From NCBI GenBank assembly GCA_021399405.1, contig JAAFKL010000031.1:1-37327 (forward strand): a stretch of 37,327 nucleotides of DNA, read 5' to 3'. Position numbers and translations under genes: made by a program. Source of the DNA: Candidatus Heimdallarchaeota archaeon (GTDB lineage: Archaea > Asgardarchaeota > Heimdallarchaeia > Heimdallarchaeales > Kariarchaeaceae). The notes under the pieces were generated by a model. It made no database searches, was not told where the DNA came from, and saw nothing but the letters and a program-made list of their open reading frames with translations. Each line of letters opens with the position of its first letter. Within the stretch, counting starts at the first letter, position 1. This document shows, piece by piece, positions 25,617-33,841 of the stretch.

Positions 25617-27767
25617 TTAATCTTCCAAATTTTCACTTTCCTCAACGATTTTTTTCGCATGATCAATATATAGATCCTTCTCTTCGGGACTCAATTGTCG
25701 ATAACGAAGTAGATGTCTGAATCTAAAAGTAGTATATTTGTACACTATTAAACCAGTTAATCCTGCAAGTAGTAGAATTCCAAAGGGAATTTCTGGGGAT
25801 TCAACCACATAGTCATACAATTTTTCAACAAAATTTTGTGAGCTTGTATTGTATTCATAACCTGCCATTTCCATATATTCTATGGATTTAGTCAGATTGT
25901 ATTCTGGTACAGCTAATGAATCATCAAAACCGGATATTGTGTATGCAATTGGTAGAATTCCGGGATAAGCAACTCCCCCAAAAATCTCCTCAACAATCTT
26001 TTGACGGGGGATCGCATGATTCATGGCTTTGCGTATATAATTTGCTGCTTCTGGAGCAGATTCTGGATTTTCTTTACCTAATGGTGTGTCTAATCCTGTA
26101 CCAAATAAAGGGTGATATTGATTAATTCCAATCATCTCTACCCAACTAGAAGGAGAAATTGCAAAACCTACTTCAGAGGTATTTTGTAATATTGAAAAAT
26201 CGTGCACATTATACCCACTTGGTGTGTCGATAAAATCTATGGGATCTATATTGGTGACACGACGAGGGATAATTAATTGATTATCCCCCGATTTAATATA
26301 TTCAATTTTGTCCTCAATCTTATTAAAATAATTACCTTGATTATCAATAAGCTCAACAGTTATTTTTGTTGGATATTGAGAGCTATCACCCCAATAATCA
26401 ACCTTTCTTTGAAATATCATGTGAGCGGTTTCATAATTGACACCGTCGAATCCTATCTCATATACTGCATCAACTAATTCATAGGGTCCGGTACCAAAAC
26501 TTAGAGGAGAAGACCCGTTTTCCTTCATTTGAGAATATATAATATCACCTGGGATGCCCTTAAAACTGGGATTCGAATGGTTACCAAAGATATGTATTGG
26601 CAGAATTTTCTCTGTTAAGAGAGAATGGGGAAAACTATGCTTCTTTTTGAAGTTAAATTCGATCGTATAGTTATCAATCGCTGTAATGGAATCAGGGAAG
26701 AAAAATTCATTCAGAATGTCAGAATTTGGATTAGCCCCGTTTATTTGCACATTTGTATTCATATAGGATTTATATGATTCAACCACATCATAACTAGTCA
26801 CGGTTTCACCATCATTAAATTTAACATCTGATCGCAAGGAAACTGTGGCTTTTTGGAAATCATTTGTCCAAATCGGTTGACTTTCAGCTAGAATAGGTAT
26901 GTAAAGGTCAGGACTATTAATATCTCTGACGTATAATCCCTCATATAACAAATTTTGTATGATTTGAGAGGTAGTATCATGTTGAAAATGAGGTTGGTTA
27001 GGTGAAAAAATATGTGGAGTTAAATAGACGGGGAGCAAATCGTTATATGGTGCCCAGATGTTTAGTTCGGGACCATTTAACGAAGTTAATTGAGACACAA
27101 ACATCGGATTCCCATATTGTAATGCTGTCAGAAAACTTAGGGATGGAGTTAAGGTAGGACTATACATAGTCAAGTCAGCGCTATGTGTTATCGATAATAT
27201 TGGGAGCTTTTCATACAATATTTCTTGCAGGCCTTGAAATGTAATATTTCTAAGTGTAGGATCGGCTTGAGTAAAAAATTCATTCAATAATGATAAATAC
27301 TTTGCGTCGTCAAATCCCACAAGATCATTCCCCGGGTAATCATCCGCTATATCTTTGGTTTCTGGAATATCAGAAAAAGGCGAGTAACCCACACCTGCGA
27401 GAGGAAGTGTAAAATCATAGGAATCTTGATTTATCCCAAAATATGCCAAATCAAATCCTCCTTCTTCATGTATAGAATAATCATCAATTGGGTGTTGAAG
27501 TACTCTTGGTGCCCATTCTTTTCTAAAATCGACTGTTGTTATTTCAACTGAGAAACCTATTTTACTGAATTCTTCTTTTATCATTTCCAGAAAGGCTATT
27601 TTTTGATCAACATGCCCACCATCTTGAACCAAAATGTTAGCACTAATGTGATTGTCTGTTAAATTTGGTTTATTAGTTTGAGCAACCAAGATAATCACAT
27701 TGAAATGAAAAATTGAAATTAACAAAATAAGTGTAAGTACCAAGGTTCTTCTTATTTTCTTTCCCAA
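25617..27767 (-). CDS. Membrane-anchored family-5 solute-binding protein, circularly permuted
   Basis: 716 residues: signal peptide (1-30), ligand-binding body, membrane helix (about 661-676) and a charged cytoplasmic tail. The body holds all parts of an SBP_bac_5 (peptide/nickel/oligosaccharide binding) protein but in swapped order. Residues about 42-220 match the usual C-terminal part (IKEEFSKIGFSVEITTVDF, FDLAYFGI, LLNEFFTQADPTLRN, LQEILYEKLPIL). Residues about 265-640 match the usual N-terminal and middle parts (NLLYEGLYV, ILAESQPIW, VKFNDGETVTSYDVVESY, RKAMNHAIPRQKIVEEIFGG, MEMAGYEYN). No permease or ATPase genes are nearby. TTG start at 27767, with GGGGATCG upstream as a weak SD. Confidence 0.85.
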   Translation of the reverse strand: MGKKIRRTLVLTLILLISIFHFNVIILVAQTNKPNLTDNHISANILVQDGGHVDQKIAFLEMIKEEFSKIGFSVEITTVDFRKEWAPRVLQHPIDDYSIHEEGGFDLAYFGINQDSYDFTLPLAGVGYSPFSDIPETKDIADDYPGNDLVGFDDAKYLSLLNEFFTQADPTLRNITFQGLQEILYEKLPILSITHSADLTMYSPTLTPSLSFLTALQYGNPMFVSQLTSLNGPELNIWAPYNDLLPVYLTPHIFSPNQPHFQHDTTSQIIQNLLYEGLYVRDINSPDLYIPILAESQPIWTNDFQKATVSLRSDVKFNDGETVTSYDVVESYKSYMNTNVQINGANPNSDILNEFFFPDSITAIDNYTIEFNFKKKHSFPHSLLTEKILPIHIFGNHSNPSFKGIPGDIIYSQMKENGSSPLSFGTGPYELVDAVYEIGFDGVNYETAHMIFQRKVDYWGDSSQYPTKITVELIDNQGNYFNKIEDKIEYIKSGDNQLIIPRRVTNIDPIDFIDTPSGYNVHDFSILQNTSEVGFAISPSSWVEMIGINQYHPLFGTGLDTPLGKENPESAPEAANYIRKAMNHAIPRQKIVEEIFGGVAYPGILPIAYTISGFDDSLAVPEYNLTKSIEYMEMAGYEYNTSSQNFVEKLYDYVVESPEIPFGILLLAGLTGLIVYKYTTFRFRHLLRYRQLSPEEKDLYIDHAKKIVEESENLED

Positions 27768-27895
27768 AAATTAACGATCCCCAAAATGTATTTTTTAGAT
27801 TACTATAATTACAATCAATTGCAGTGTTATAAATCGTTATCTGAGTCAATTTAGTTCTGTTAACCATTATAAAAATTATAAGAAAAATTGTAAAT

Positions 27896-28225
27896 CTAAT
27901 CGGTTAATTTAGTCGTTGAATAGCCTCCTAAAATATACATCTTAGATTCGTCACAATACTCAATCCATGAATCTTTCATCGCGACTGAGAATTTCACCCA
28001 GTCCTTCATTGGTTTTCCTGTTCCCACATCATATGGTAATCCCTGCCCGTTGGACACAAGTTCAGTCACCCTTTTTGGACTTAACTTAACAACTAACTCA
28101 CCCTTGTAAAACATAACAAACAACTTTTTACCATATTTTATCCCTTGAGCCCCAGAACCTGAATTAACAATTACATCTTAATCATTTGCAAAGTGGTCTT
28201 TCACTGAGTCATAAACTTGTGACAT
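27896..28225 (-). pseudogene. TfoX-like/MmcQ-like protein gene interrupted by one in-frame TAA
   Basis: The 3' part encodes LFVMFYKGELVVKLSPKRV, LPYDVGTGKPMKDWVKF and DSWIEYCDESK, typical of small TfoX N-terminal-domain-like proteins of about 110 residues. Reading upstream in the same frame the homology continues (SGAQGIKYGKK), then a single TAA at 28178-28180, then 15 more sense codons to an ATG at 28223-28225 (MSQVYDSVKDHFAND). A TATA-like ACTTTAAGT lies about 32 bases before that ATG, so the promoter fits the full-length gene. No frameshift is seen. It is thus a full-length gene with a nonsense codon at position 16, or there is a base-call error. A shorter 75-residue product would need a TTG at 28123. 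Confidence 0.75.
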
Positions 28226-28249
28226 TCATCTGAGAATACGGGGCGTTTT

Positions 28250-28258
28250 ACTTAAAGT
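28250..28258 (-). promoter_or_regulatory. TATA box of the TfoX-like gene
   Basis: ACTTTAAGT on the minus strand, 32-33 bases before the ATG at 28225 and too far from the TTG at 28123 for a leaderless start. It therefore points to the upstream ATG as the original start. Confidence 0.45.
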
Positions 28259-28349
28259 TTTTCTGTTTTGCTTCGAGAAGGGAATAATGTACATTGTAAT
28301 GATGAATGAGAGGGCCTACAAGTGAATAATTAGGCGTAAGAAGTTAATT

Positions 28350-29231
28350 TTACAATTCTAAATCGAAAACAATTTCATCAATCATGCTAATTAATTCTTC
28401 TCTGTTGTATGAATATGGATGATTGTAATTTAGTTGAAGTGCTTCTTGTAAGGCTTTTCTGATAGTCATATTAGCCTGTTCTTTGTCAGGAACTACTAAA
28501 TAACGTGGTTTGGGGTTTGTGGAAGTCAACGCATCTAAAACTGCCTGTGCCACTGGCAATGGTGTTGAGGCTTTTGGATACTTAAATTCATCCTTAATAA
28601 TATTCTCAAAATAGTTTTTAGCCATTGGATACATGGTTTGCAAATATTTTTCTGGAGATTTCTTCACAGTTTCATAAAATTTATTATTCATCTCAGAGTC
28701 AAACTCACCAGATTCAATTATACTTACTGAACATCCAAAATCAGCTACTTCGGACCTTAACGTATCTGAAAACGAATCTATCGCACGTTTTGACATACTA
28801 TAAGGGCCCAATAATGCACTTGAGAGAATGCCAGATACTGACCCAATGTTAACAATCCTCCCCTTTGACTCTACTAACAATGAACTGAATGCTTTAGTTA
28901 CCCGAAACGGACCATATACGTTAGTCTTCATGTGCCAATCGAAATCATCTTCTGAAACCTCAGTTAGAGGTTGGAGACCCATAACACCAGCATTGTTAAC
29001 CAAACCAAAAAGACCCCTATCTTCTGATTTTATAAATTCGAAGGCAGCACTTATTTCGTCAAGATCATTTACATCAAGTTTTACAGATTTTACATTTTTT
29101 AATGAATTCAAATCATCCAAATCTTTCTGTTTTCTTGCCCCTGCATAGACAAAAAATTCATTATTTGTTAAAACTTCAGTAATAACCCTTCCAATTCCGG
29201 TGCTAGCTCCCGTTACGAGTACTGACCTCAT
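28350..29231 (-). CDS. Short-chain dehydrogenase/reductase (SDR)
   Basis: 293 residues. The N-terminal Rossmann motif TGASTGIG (7-14) binds NAD(P); NNAG (79-82) and the catalytic Ser131, Tyr144 and Lys148 (YSMSK) are all present, so this is an active classical SDR. The C-terminal extension (about 200-293) is longer than in the 250-residue members and resembles the group with retinol/steroid dehydrogenase-like and 3-ketodihydrosphingosine reductase-like proteins. Substrate unknown. ATG at 29231, with a TATA-like ATTATATT about 36 bases upstream. Confidence 0.9.
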   Translation of the reverse strand: MRSVLVTGASTGIGRVITEVLTNNEFFVYAGARKQKDLDDLNSLKNVKSVKLDVNDLDEISAAFEFIKSEDRGLFGLVNNAGVMGLQPLTEVSEDDFDWHMKTNVYGPFRVTKAFSSLLVESKGRIVNIGSVSGILSSALLGPYSMSKRAIDSFSDTLRSEVADFGCSVSIIESGEFDSEMNNKFYETVKKSPEKYLQTMYPMAKNYFENIIKDEFKYPKASTPLPVAQAVLDALTSTNPKPRYLVVPDKEQANMTIRKALQEALQLNYNHPYSYNREELISMIDEIVFDLEL

Positions 29232-29286
29232 TTCCTTAACCTCAAATTATTTGTACTTAATATAATCTATATAATTTCTAAGTCAT

Positions 29287-29913
29287 TTAGGTATGAATTT
29301 CTAGAACCATTTTTACAATTTTCTTATTTTTTGTTTGTTCAAGTATTTCGAATCCATATTTTTCGTATGCAGCAATCGCAATTGTATTTTTCTTGTCTAC
29401 ATCAAGTGATAACTTCGAACATTTATTTTGAATTGCAAGTTTTTTTACATGTTCCAATAGCAATTTGCTCAATTTCCTTCCCCTATATTCTTCGTAGATA
29501 GCAATAGATTCAATATAAAATTCGTTAGGTTCAACTCCTTTAAGATTAATTCTCATCAGTTTTAACACAAATAAAGCAAATAGTAAACGTATGATTCGCC
29601 ATCCCAAAAGGTCAGATATTTTGTTTTCGGATGTTTTGTTATTTTGAAAATGATACTCATAGCTATAAGCTGTAATTTTCCCTAGAACAATTCCATCACT
29701 TTTTGCAAAAGATGTAATTTCATAGCTTGGAATCGTATTTTCTTGTAAAAAGAGACGTTTAAGCAATGAATAGGATTTGGATCCATAGAGAAAACTGAAA
29801 AATCCATCAGCGGCGATTTCGGCAAGTATTGCATAATGATTAGCATCGATATCTGTTTTCTCAGCTTGGACTATGTGATATGTTTGAGCATTCTCTGGAA
29901 GAGTTGTATTCAT
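29287..29913 (-). CDS. GNAT family N-acetyltransferase
   Basis: 208 residues with one GNAT domain in the C-terminal two thirds: YIESIAIYEEYRGRKLSKLLLEHV (motif A, RGRKLS in place of R/QxxGxG/A) and NTIAIAAYEKYGFEI (motif B). The N-terminal half fits a non-canonical, partly hydrophobic insertion (RIIRLLFALFVLKLMRI) before motif A. The acceptor is unknown. It lies 55 bp upstream of the SDR gene on the same strand, so co-transcription is possible. Confidence 0.85.
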   Translation of the reverse strand: MNTTLPENAQTYHIVQAEKTDIDANHYAILAEIAADGFFSFLYGSKSYSLLKRLFLQENTIPSYEITSFAKSDGIVLGKITAYSYEYHFQNNKTSENKISDLLGWRIIRLLFALFVLKLMRINLKGVEPNEFYIESIAIYEEYRGRKLSKLLLEHVKKLAIQNKCSKLSLDVDKKNTIAIAAYEKYGFEILEQTKNKKIVKMVLEIHT

Positions 29914-30017
29914 TGAAATCGGTTCTACTTATTACAATTCAATTTGTTTAGTAAATAATACATTGCAAATAACCGTTATGCATTGAAAGGAAATTACCAG
30001 ACAAGGATAAATTTAGT

Positions 30018-30025
30018 AAGAAAAA
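30018..30025 (-). terminator. Oligo-T terminator after tRNA-Gly
   Basis: TTTTTCTT on the minus strand follows the encoded CCA directly. T-rich runs of this kind end archaeal transcripts. Confidence 0.45.
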
Positions 30026-30063
30026 TGGTGCGCACGCCGGGATTCGAACCCGGGTCACGTCCG

Positions 30064-30095
30064 ATCAGCGTTTATGACCGTACCGATCAAAAGAT
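30064..30095 (-). other. tRNA intron 2 (canonical position 37/38)
   Basis: 32 nt inserted between A37 and C38 of the anticodon loop. The position, one base after the anticodon's 3' neighbour, is the classic archaeal and eukaryotic site. Intron parts GATCGG and CTGATC near its ends can pair with each other or with exon bases to build a bulge-helix-bulge. Confidence 0.8.
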
Positions 30096-30119
30096 TGGCA
30101 GGGACATATACTACCATTG

Positions 30120-30151
30120 TACTAGATAATGTACACAACATTATCCATCTA
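30120..30151 (-). other. tRNA intron 1 (non-canonical, in the D-stem)
   Basis: 32 nt between A12 and C13; the exact cut is ambiguous because TAGTA occurs at both ends, but every choice gives the same mature tRNA. Inside is a perfect hairpin, GATAATGT-TGTGT-ACATTATC. D-arm introns are known in some archaea (Thermoproteales) but are uncommon. Confidence 0.8.
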
Positions 30152-30229
30152 TACTACATGCGCACCGTAGAACAGAGACATAGAGATAATTCTATGTTTG
30201 TACTATACATTCTCCATATCATTATTTTA

Positions 30230-30248
30230 AAACTTGATCGATAGTCTC
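30230..30248. repeat. 19-bp direct repeat, copy 1
   Basis: AAACTTGATCGATAGTCTC, identical to 32511-32529. It lies between the 3' end of the solute-binding-protein gene and the 5' end of the tRNA gene, 67 bp upstream of the tRNA. Confidence 0.7.
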
Positions 30249-30274
30249 GCTAGTGCGTTATTAAATCCTAAACC

Positions 30275-30302
30275 AATGATACACCGATTTGTAATGATAC
30301 AC
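30275..30302. repeat. Short direct repeat AATGATACAC, two copies 18 bp apart
   Basis: AATGATACAC at 30275-30284 and 30293-30302, in the spacer between tRNA-Gly and the solute-binding-protein gene. It may be a paired protein-binding site or chance. Confidence 0.3.
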
Positions 30303-30370
30303 AATATTCAACGTTTACACTTATACTAATTATTTATTCTTAGAAATAAGTTCAGTTTGATTGATCTTTA

Positions 30371-32392
30371 CTATGAATCTTCTCTATACTTCTTTGCTTC
30401 ATCTAAGTATCTGGAAGCCTCTTCTTTTTTCTCCTCTTTAGTTGGTCGAATTTTCTTTATCCTTTTGGTTGCAAAATAATAGGTAATTATTCCAATTATC
30501 AAACCCCCTAGTACAATACCTGTGTAAAGCATGAGATTGGGTTCCGTTTGGGAATCTACTGATAATGGATCATTGAACGGACATGTGTTATAATCAAAAT
30601 ATAATTTATCCATGCGAGGATAACCATTAATGAATAAATCAGAATCAAGCCCCTTAATTTGACACCCCACGGGAATGTATTGATCAGGAGAGATGATTGC
30701 GATGTCAACAACTTCAGTTTTCCACTGCTCCTGTATTTCTCCAAGTGTAGCATATTTCAAAGTTAGATCTGATTCAAAGACATAAGCATCAATTAAATTG
30801 TCGAAAGCGGAATTGTTGTAATTTTGCCAATTACTTCCATCAGGAGGGATCTCATTTGATTTGTAAAGGCCAATCGGATCCCAATCAATATCCCAATTAA
30901 TGCCAATAAATATCAAATCATATCCACCACCATCAAACAACGGAACACGGGTCATGCTGTCATTGTATCTTAAAATTGCTGAGGGTTGTGGTACTGTTAC
31001 TACATCTACCCCAATTCCTATTTTATCTAATTCATTATAGAAATTTTCTGCGTATTCTAAACGTAACGGGCTACTACCGGGTATTGAAACCTTGAATTCA
31101 AAGAAATAATCTTCATATCGCCCATCTGAGTCAGTGTCATTAAGCTTTGAATAATCATAACCAGCAAGCTCCATATGAGACTTAGCAGTTTCTATATTGA
31201 ATGGAAAAGGAGCAAGTACAGGATTGTAACCATTAGATGCTGGTGGAACCATGCTTGCTACTGAGCGTGCTGTACCACCATAAATATCTTGTATAATTTG
31301 TGTTCGATTAAATAAATGTGCTAGAGCTATTCTTACTTCCCTCGCAGCAATAGAAGCTTGACTCACATCACTCTCACCAAGTGGTGTCTGAGTTCCTGTG
31401 CCAAAGATTGGATGGTCGTGGTTAAGCATTAAGGTTTGAACAAACAAACTTTTTGCAGGAAAATTATTTGATTGGGGAATATCCGCAAAATTCTCTATTA
31501 TTACATCACTTGCAGGGGCAATAATATCTATATTTTGATTAGCTAAATAATTGACTAGAAATCCCGCTCTGAAATCTTCCTTAATATAATTAAACCTTAT
31601 CTCATCTATTAACACATTTTCAACATTCCAATAATATGGATTTTTTTCAACAATTAAATTTGGGAATATTACATCATTAGGGCTCTCATCTTGCCACTCT
31701 ACCCATCTAAATGGCCCTGCACCTTGATTAAATTCAGCTCCTTTCCACCTGCAGTACAAATTATAGCTTGCGTCTGTCGCTGCGGCTTGACAAGCTTGAG
31801 ATGCTTCCTCATAAACCAGTTTTTCTATGATGGGAATGTGTGCTATTAAATTTGGAAATTGAACATAAGTTTTGAAATTGAAAAATAATGTGTTATCAGT
31901 TGCTGTTATCCCACCATCAATTAATAACTCCCCAAGTGAATGACCAAGGACATTTGCAGCAGCATCGTAAGAGAAAATGACGTCTTCGGTCGTAATTGGA
32001 CTACCAGATGAGAAAAACAGATCTTGTTTAAGTTCTAGACTAAATGAATTATTCTCATCCAATGTTGTGGGCATACTAACAGCTAAATCAGGTACCCAAA
32101 CATAGTTATCACCATGTTGCTCTCTATTCAGTAATGATGCATGTAAGGAACGATGTATTTCGAGATTCCAAAAGCCATCTGTTACAAATGATTCTCCTTC
32201 AAATAAATTCCTCAAGATGTAATTCAAAACTCTAGTCCCACTATTAAGTTCAAGTTTAGCATTTACACCTGTTTGATTCCGTGAATTTGTTTTTATCTCA
32301 TCAAAGGAGACTGTAATCGAAGGTAGAGAAGTAGATACAAGAATGCATAATAGAATTGACAAAAATTTTTGTTTCAGATTATATCCACCCAA
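30371..32392 (-). CDS. Membrane-anchored family-5 solute-binding protein (standard domain order)
   Basis: 673 residues: signal peptide (LKQKFLSILLCILVSTSLPS), SBP_bac_5 body, membrane helix (about 625-645) and a charged tail (PTKEEKKEEASRYLDEAKKY). Family motifs come in the usual order: RNLFEG, PDLAVSMP, LFFSSGSPITTEDVIFSY, LAHLFNRTQIIQDIYGG, ETAKSHMELAGY, YNELDKIGIGVDVV, YDLIFIGINWDIDWDP and the helical region to YIPVG. It should capture an oligopeptide or similar solute outside the cell for an ABC importer whose other genes are not in the window. There is no ATG: the start is TTG 32392 or, seven bases after GGGTGG, CTG 32377. Confidence 0.88.
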   Translation of the reverse strand: MGGYNLKQKFLSILLCILVSTSLPSITVSFDEIKTNSRNQTGVNAKLELNSGTRVLNYILRNLFEGESFVTDGFWNLEIHRSLHASLLNREQHGDNYVWVPDLAVSMPTTLDENNSFSLELKQDLFFSSGSPITTEDVIFSYDAAANVLGHSLGELLIDGGITATDNTLFFNFKTYVQFPNLIAHIPIIEKLVYEEASQACQAAATDASYNLYCRWKGAEFNQGAGPFRWVEWQDESPNDVIFPNLIVEKNPYYWNVENVLIDEIRFNYIKEDFRAGFLVNYLANQNIDIIAPASDVIIENFADIPQSNNFPAKSLFVQTLMLNHDHPIFGTGTQTPLGESDVSQASIAAREVRIALAHLFNRTQIIQDIYGGTARSVASMVPPASNGYNPVLAPFPFNIETAKSHMELAGYDYSKLNDTDSDGRYEDYFFEFKVSIPGSSPLRLEYAENFYNELDKIGIGVDVVTVPQPSAILRYNDSMTRVPLFDGGGYDLIFIGINWDIDWDPIGLYKSNEIPPDGSNWQNYNNSAFDNLIDAYVFESDLTLKYATLGEIQEQWKTEVVDIAIISPDQYIPVGCQIKGLDSDLFINGYPRMDKLYFDYNTCPFNDPLSVDSQTEPNLMLYTGIVLGGLIIGIITYYFATKRIKKIRPTKEEKKEEASRYLDEAKKYREDS

Positions 32393-32510
32393 ACTTATTC
32401 TGATCTTACAAGCTTTGACATATAATCCTTTTTGATCAATGAAGTATTAGTATAAATATTAAACCAAAATCAGAATATCCTACTATATTTTCTTTTATTT
32501 CATCTTATTG

Positions 32511-32529
32511 AAACTTGATCGATAGTCTC
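32511..32529. repeat. 19-bp direct repeat, copy 2
   Basis: Identical to 30230-30248 and in the same orientation, 119 bp upstream of the start of the solute-binding-protein gene. The core CTATCGAT-CAAG is partly palindromic (ATCGAT), so it could be a regulatory site. Confidence 0.7.
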
Positions 32530-32591
32530 TGTCGACCATTTACAAATACTATTACATCATTTCTTTATCGGTTATCCATGATTTATCCAAT

Positions 32592-33059
32592 TCAATTTCC
32601 CGAATTAATCATTATATCACCAACATAATTGTAAAATTTTACCCATGAATTCTTCATATCCTTGGTAAATGAGTCCGCTAATAATAAATTAAATGTGTAC
32701 AGAAATGATTCAAGAACTATCGGGTATTGATAATCCTGTACTTTATATTCGACATGTTTAGCTCCCAATTCAACAATTTTTTGTCTGACATTTTCGAATT
32801 TAGTTATGGAATTTATGGAATCGATAACAAAGGTCAGTGTGTCAATTAATTTCCATCCTTGACTAATTAAATCTGTCTTAAAGAGAGGTTTTGATATAGG
32901 GTCAAGCTCGAATAATTTATTATAAAATATTTCGGTTAAGCCCCCTCTATGCATAATTGCTAGATTCCAAAGCTTTTTGACATTATGTATTTCTAGTTCT
33001 GAAAGATCGATCTTATCCAATATTTTCAAGTAACCTTCGTCCATTATGAAATTTATCAT
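32592..33059 (-). CDS. Single-domain globin
   Basis: 155 residues, one complete globin fold. The FYNKLFELDPISKPLF segment (45-60) is the helix B/C and CD corner with the conserved Phe60; Gln67 is near the distal E7 site, as in flavohaemoglobin globins; and LGAKHVEYKVQ gives the proximal haem ligand His102. The C-terminal helix (SWVKFYNYVGDIM) closes the fold. It belongs to the flavohaemoglobin/single-domain globin lineage without the reductase domains. It probably binds O2 or NO, possibly for NO detoxification with a separate reductase. TATA-like CTATAAATT starts 28 bases before the ATG. Confidence 0.88.
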   Translation of the reverse strand: MINFIMDEGYLKILDKIDLSELEIHNVKKLWNLAIMHRGGLTEIFYNKLFELDPISKPLFKTDLISQGWKLIDTLTFVIDSINSITKFENVRQKIVELGAKHVEYKVQDYQYPIVLESFLYTFNLLLADSFTKDMKNSWVKFYNYVGDIMINSGN

Positions 33060-33078
33060 TTGAGATTAAATTATATAC

Positions 33079-33087
33079 AATTTATAG
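33079..33087 (-). promoter_or_regulatory. TATA box of the globin gene
   Basis: CTATAAATT on the minus strand, beginning 28 bases upstream of the ATG at 33059, which predicts a leaderless or nearly leaderless transcript. Confidence 0.5.
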
Positions 33088-33138
33088 TTATTTTCAAAAA
33101 CAAATATTTAAAATTCCATTCCCTTATTCTTTTAGTAA

Positions 33139-33828
33139 TCACAAAACAAATTCAACAGCTGCCAAAGCATGTAGAAGTGTGGTATCGAAAACAGGTATTA
33201 TAACATCAGCTTCCCCAATTAATAACCCAATTTCTGTACAACCCAAAATCACACCTTCGGCTCCTTTTTGTATCAAATTATTTATTATTGTAATTAATTT
33301 CTCTCGAGATGAAGATTTAATATGACCTAATACTAATTCTTGGTAAATTATATTGTGAACCACATCTCTTTCATCTTCATCAGGAATTATTACATCTAAG
33401 CCATGTTTACTTGCTAATCTACCCTTGTAAAAATCCTCTTCCATTGTGAATTTTGTCCCCAGAAGTCCGATTTTAGTTATTCCAGCAGATTTAACACTTT
33501 CAGCAGTTGGATCTGCAATATGCAACAGTGGGATATTAACAACTTGATCAATGCCGTCAGCCACTTTATGCATCGTATTAGTACAAATTACAATAACATC
33601 AGCACCTGCCATTTCCAATGTAACTGCAATATCCTTCATCAATTTTCGTAAAGGAACCCATTCATCATTGGCCTGCATCTTTTCAATTTCGTCAAAATCC
33701 ACAGAAATCATGATACTCTTTGCGGAATGTGTACCCCCAAGCTTCCTTTTTACTGTTTGATTAATGACCCTGTAATATATTGCTGAAGATTCCCAACTCA
33801 TACCACCAATAAGACCAATGATTTTCAT
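33139..33828 (-). CDS. Aspartate/glutamate racemase family protein
   Basis: 229 residues. MKIIGLIGGMSWESSAIYY is the family's N-terminal signature. Both catalytic cysteines are present, Cys82 in VICTNTMHK and Cys197 in LGCTEIGLL, so a PLP-independent two-base racemase (aspartate racemase or related amino-acid racemase such as the YgeA type) is likely. Cytosolic, full length. The start faces the divergent gene at 33842 across only 13 bp. Confidence 0.92.
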   Translation of the reverse strand: MKIIGLIGGMSWESSAIYYRVINQTVKRKLGGTHSAKSIMISVDFDEIEKMQANDEWVPLRKLMKDIAVTLEMAGADVIVICTNTMHKVADGIDQVVNIPLLHIADPTAESVKSAGITKIGLLGTKFTMEEDFYKGRLASKHGLDVIIPDEDERDVVHNIIYQELVLGHIKSSSREKLITIINNLIQKGAEGVILGCTEIGLLIGEADVIIPVFDTTLLHALAAVEFVL

Positions 33829-33841
33829 TATATGAGAGTTA

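Larger units (their letters stand above)
30026..30163 (-). tRNA. tRNA-Gly(GCC) with two 32-nt introns
   Basis: 138 bases including the encoded CCA. Removing two 32-nt segments gives a normal 74-nt tRNA: acceptor GCGCATG pairing with CGTGCGC, discriminator A, then CCA; D-arm GTAC-AATGGTA-GTAT; anticodon stem TGTCC/GGACG with loop CTGCCAC, anticodon GCC (30097-30099); 4-nt variable loop TGAC; T-arm CCGGG-TTCGAAT-CCCGG. One intron is at the canonical 37/38 site. The other splits the D-stem, where without removal no D-arm forms. Splicing endonuclease (EndA type) would process both. Confidence 0.9.

Noticed and set aside
27673..27867. 64-codon ORF overlapping the start of the permuted solute-binding-protein gene
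   Set aside because: Out of frame with the signal peptide of the real gene and without domain or promoter evidence.
30371..32529. Mobile element between the 19-bp repeats
   Set aside because: No transposase or integrase and no terminal inverted repeats; only the direct repeats are seen, so no element is annotated.
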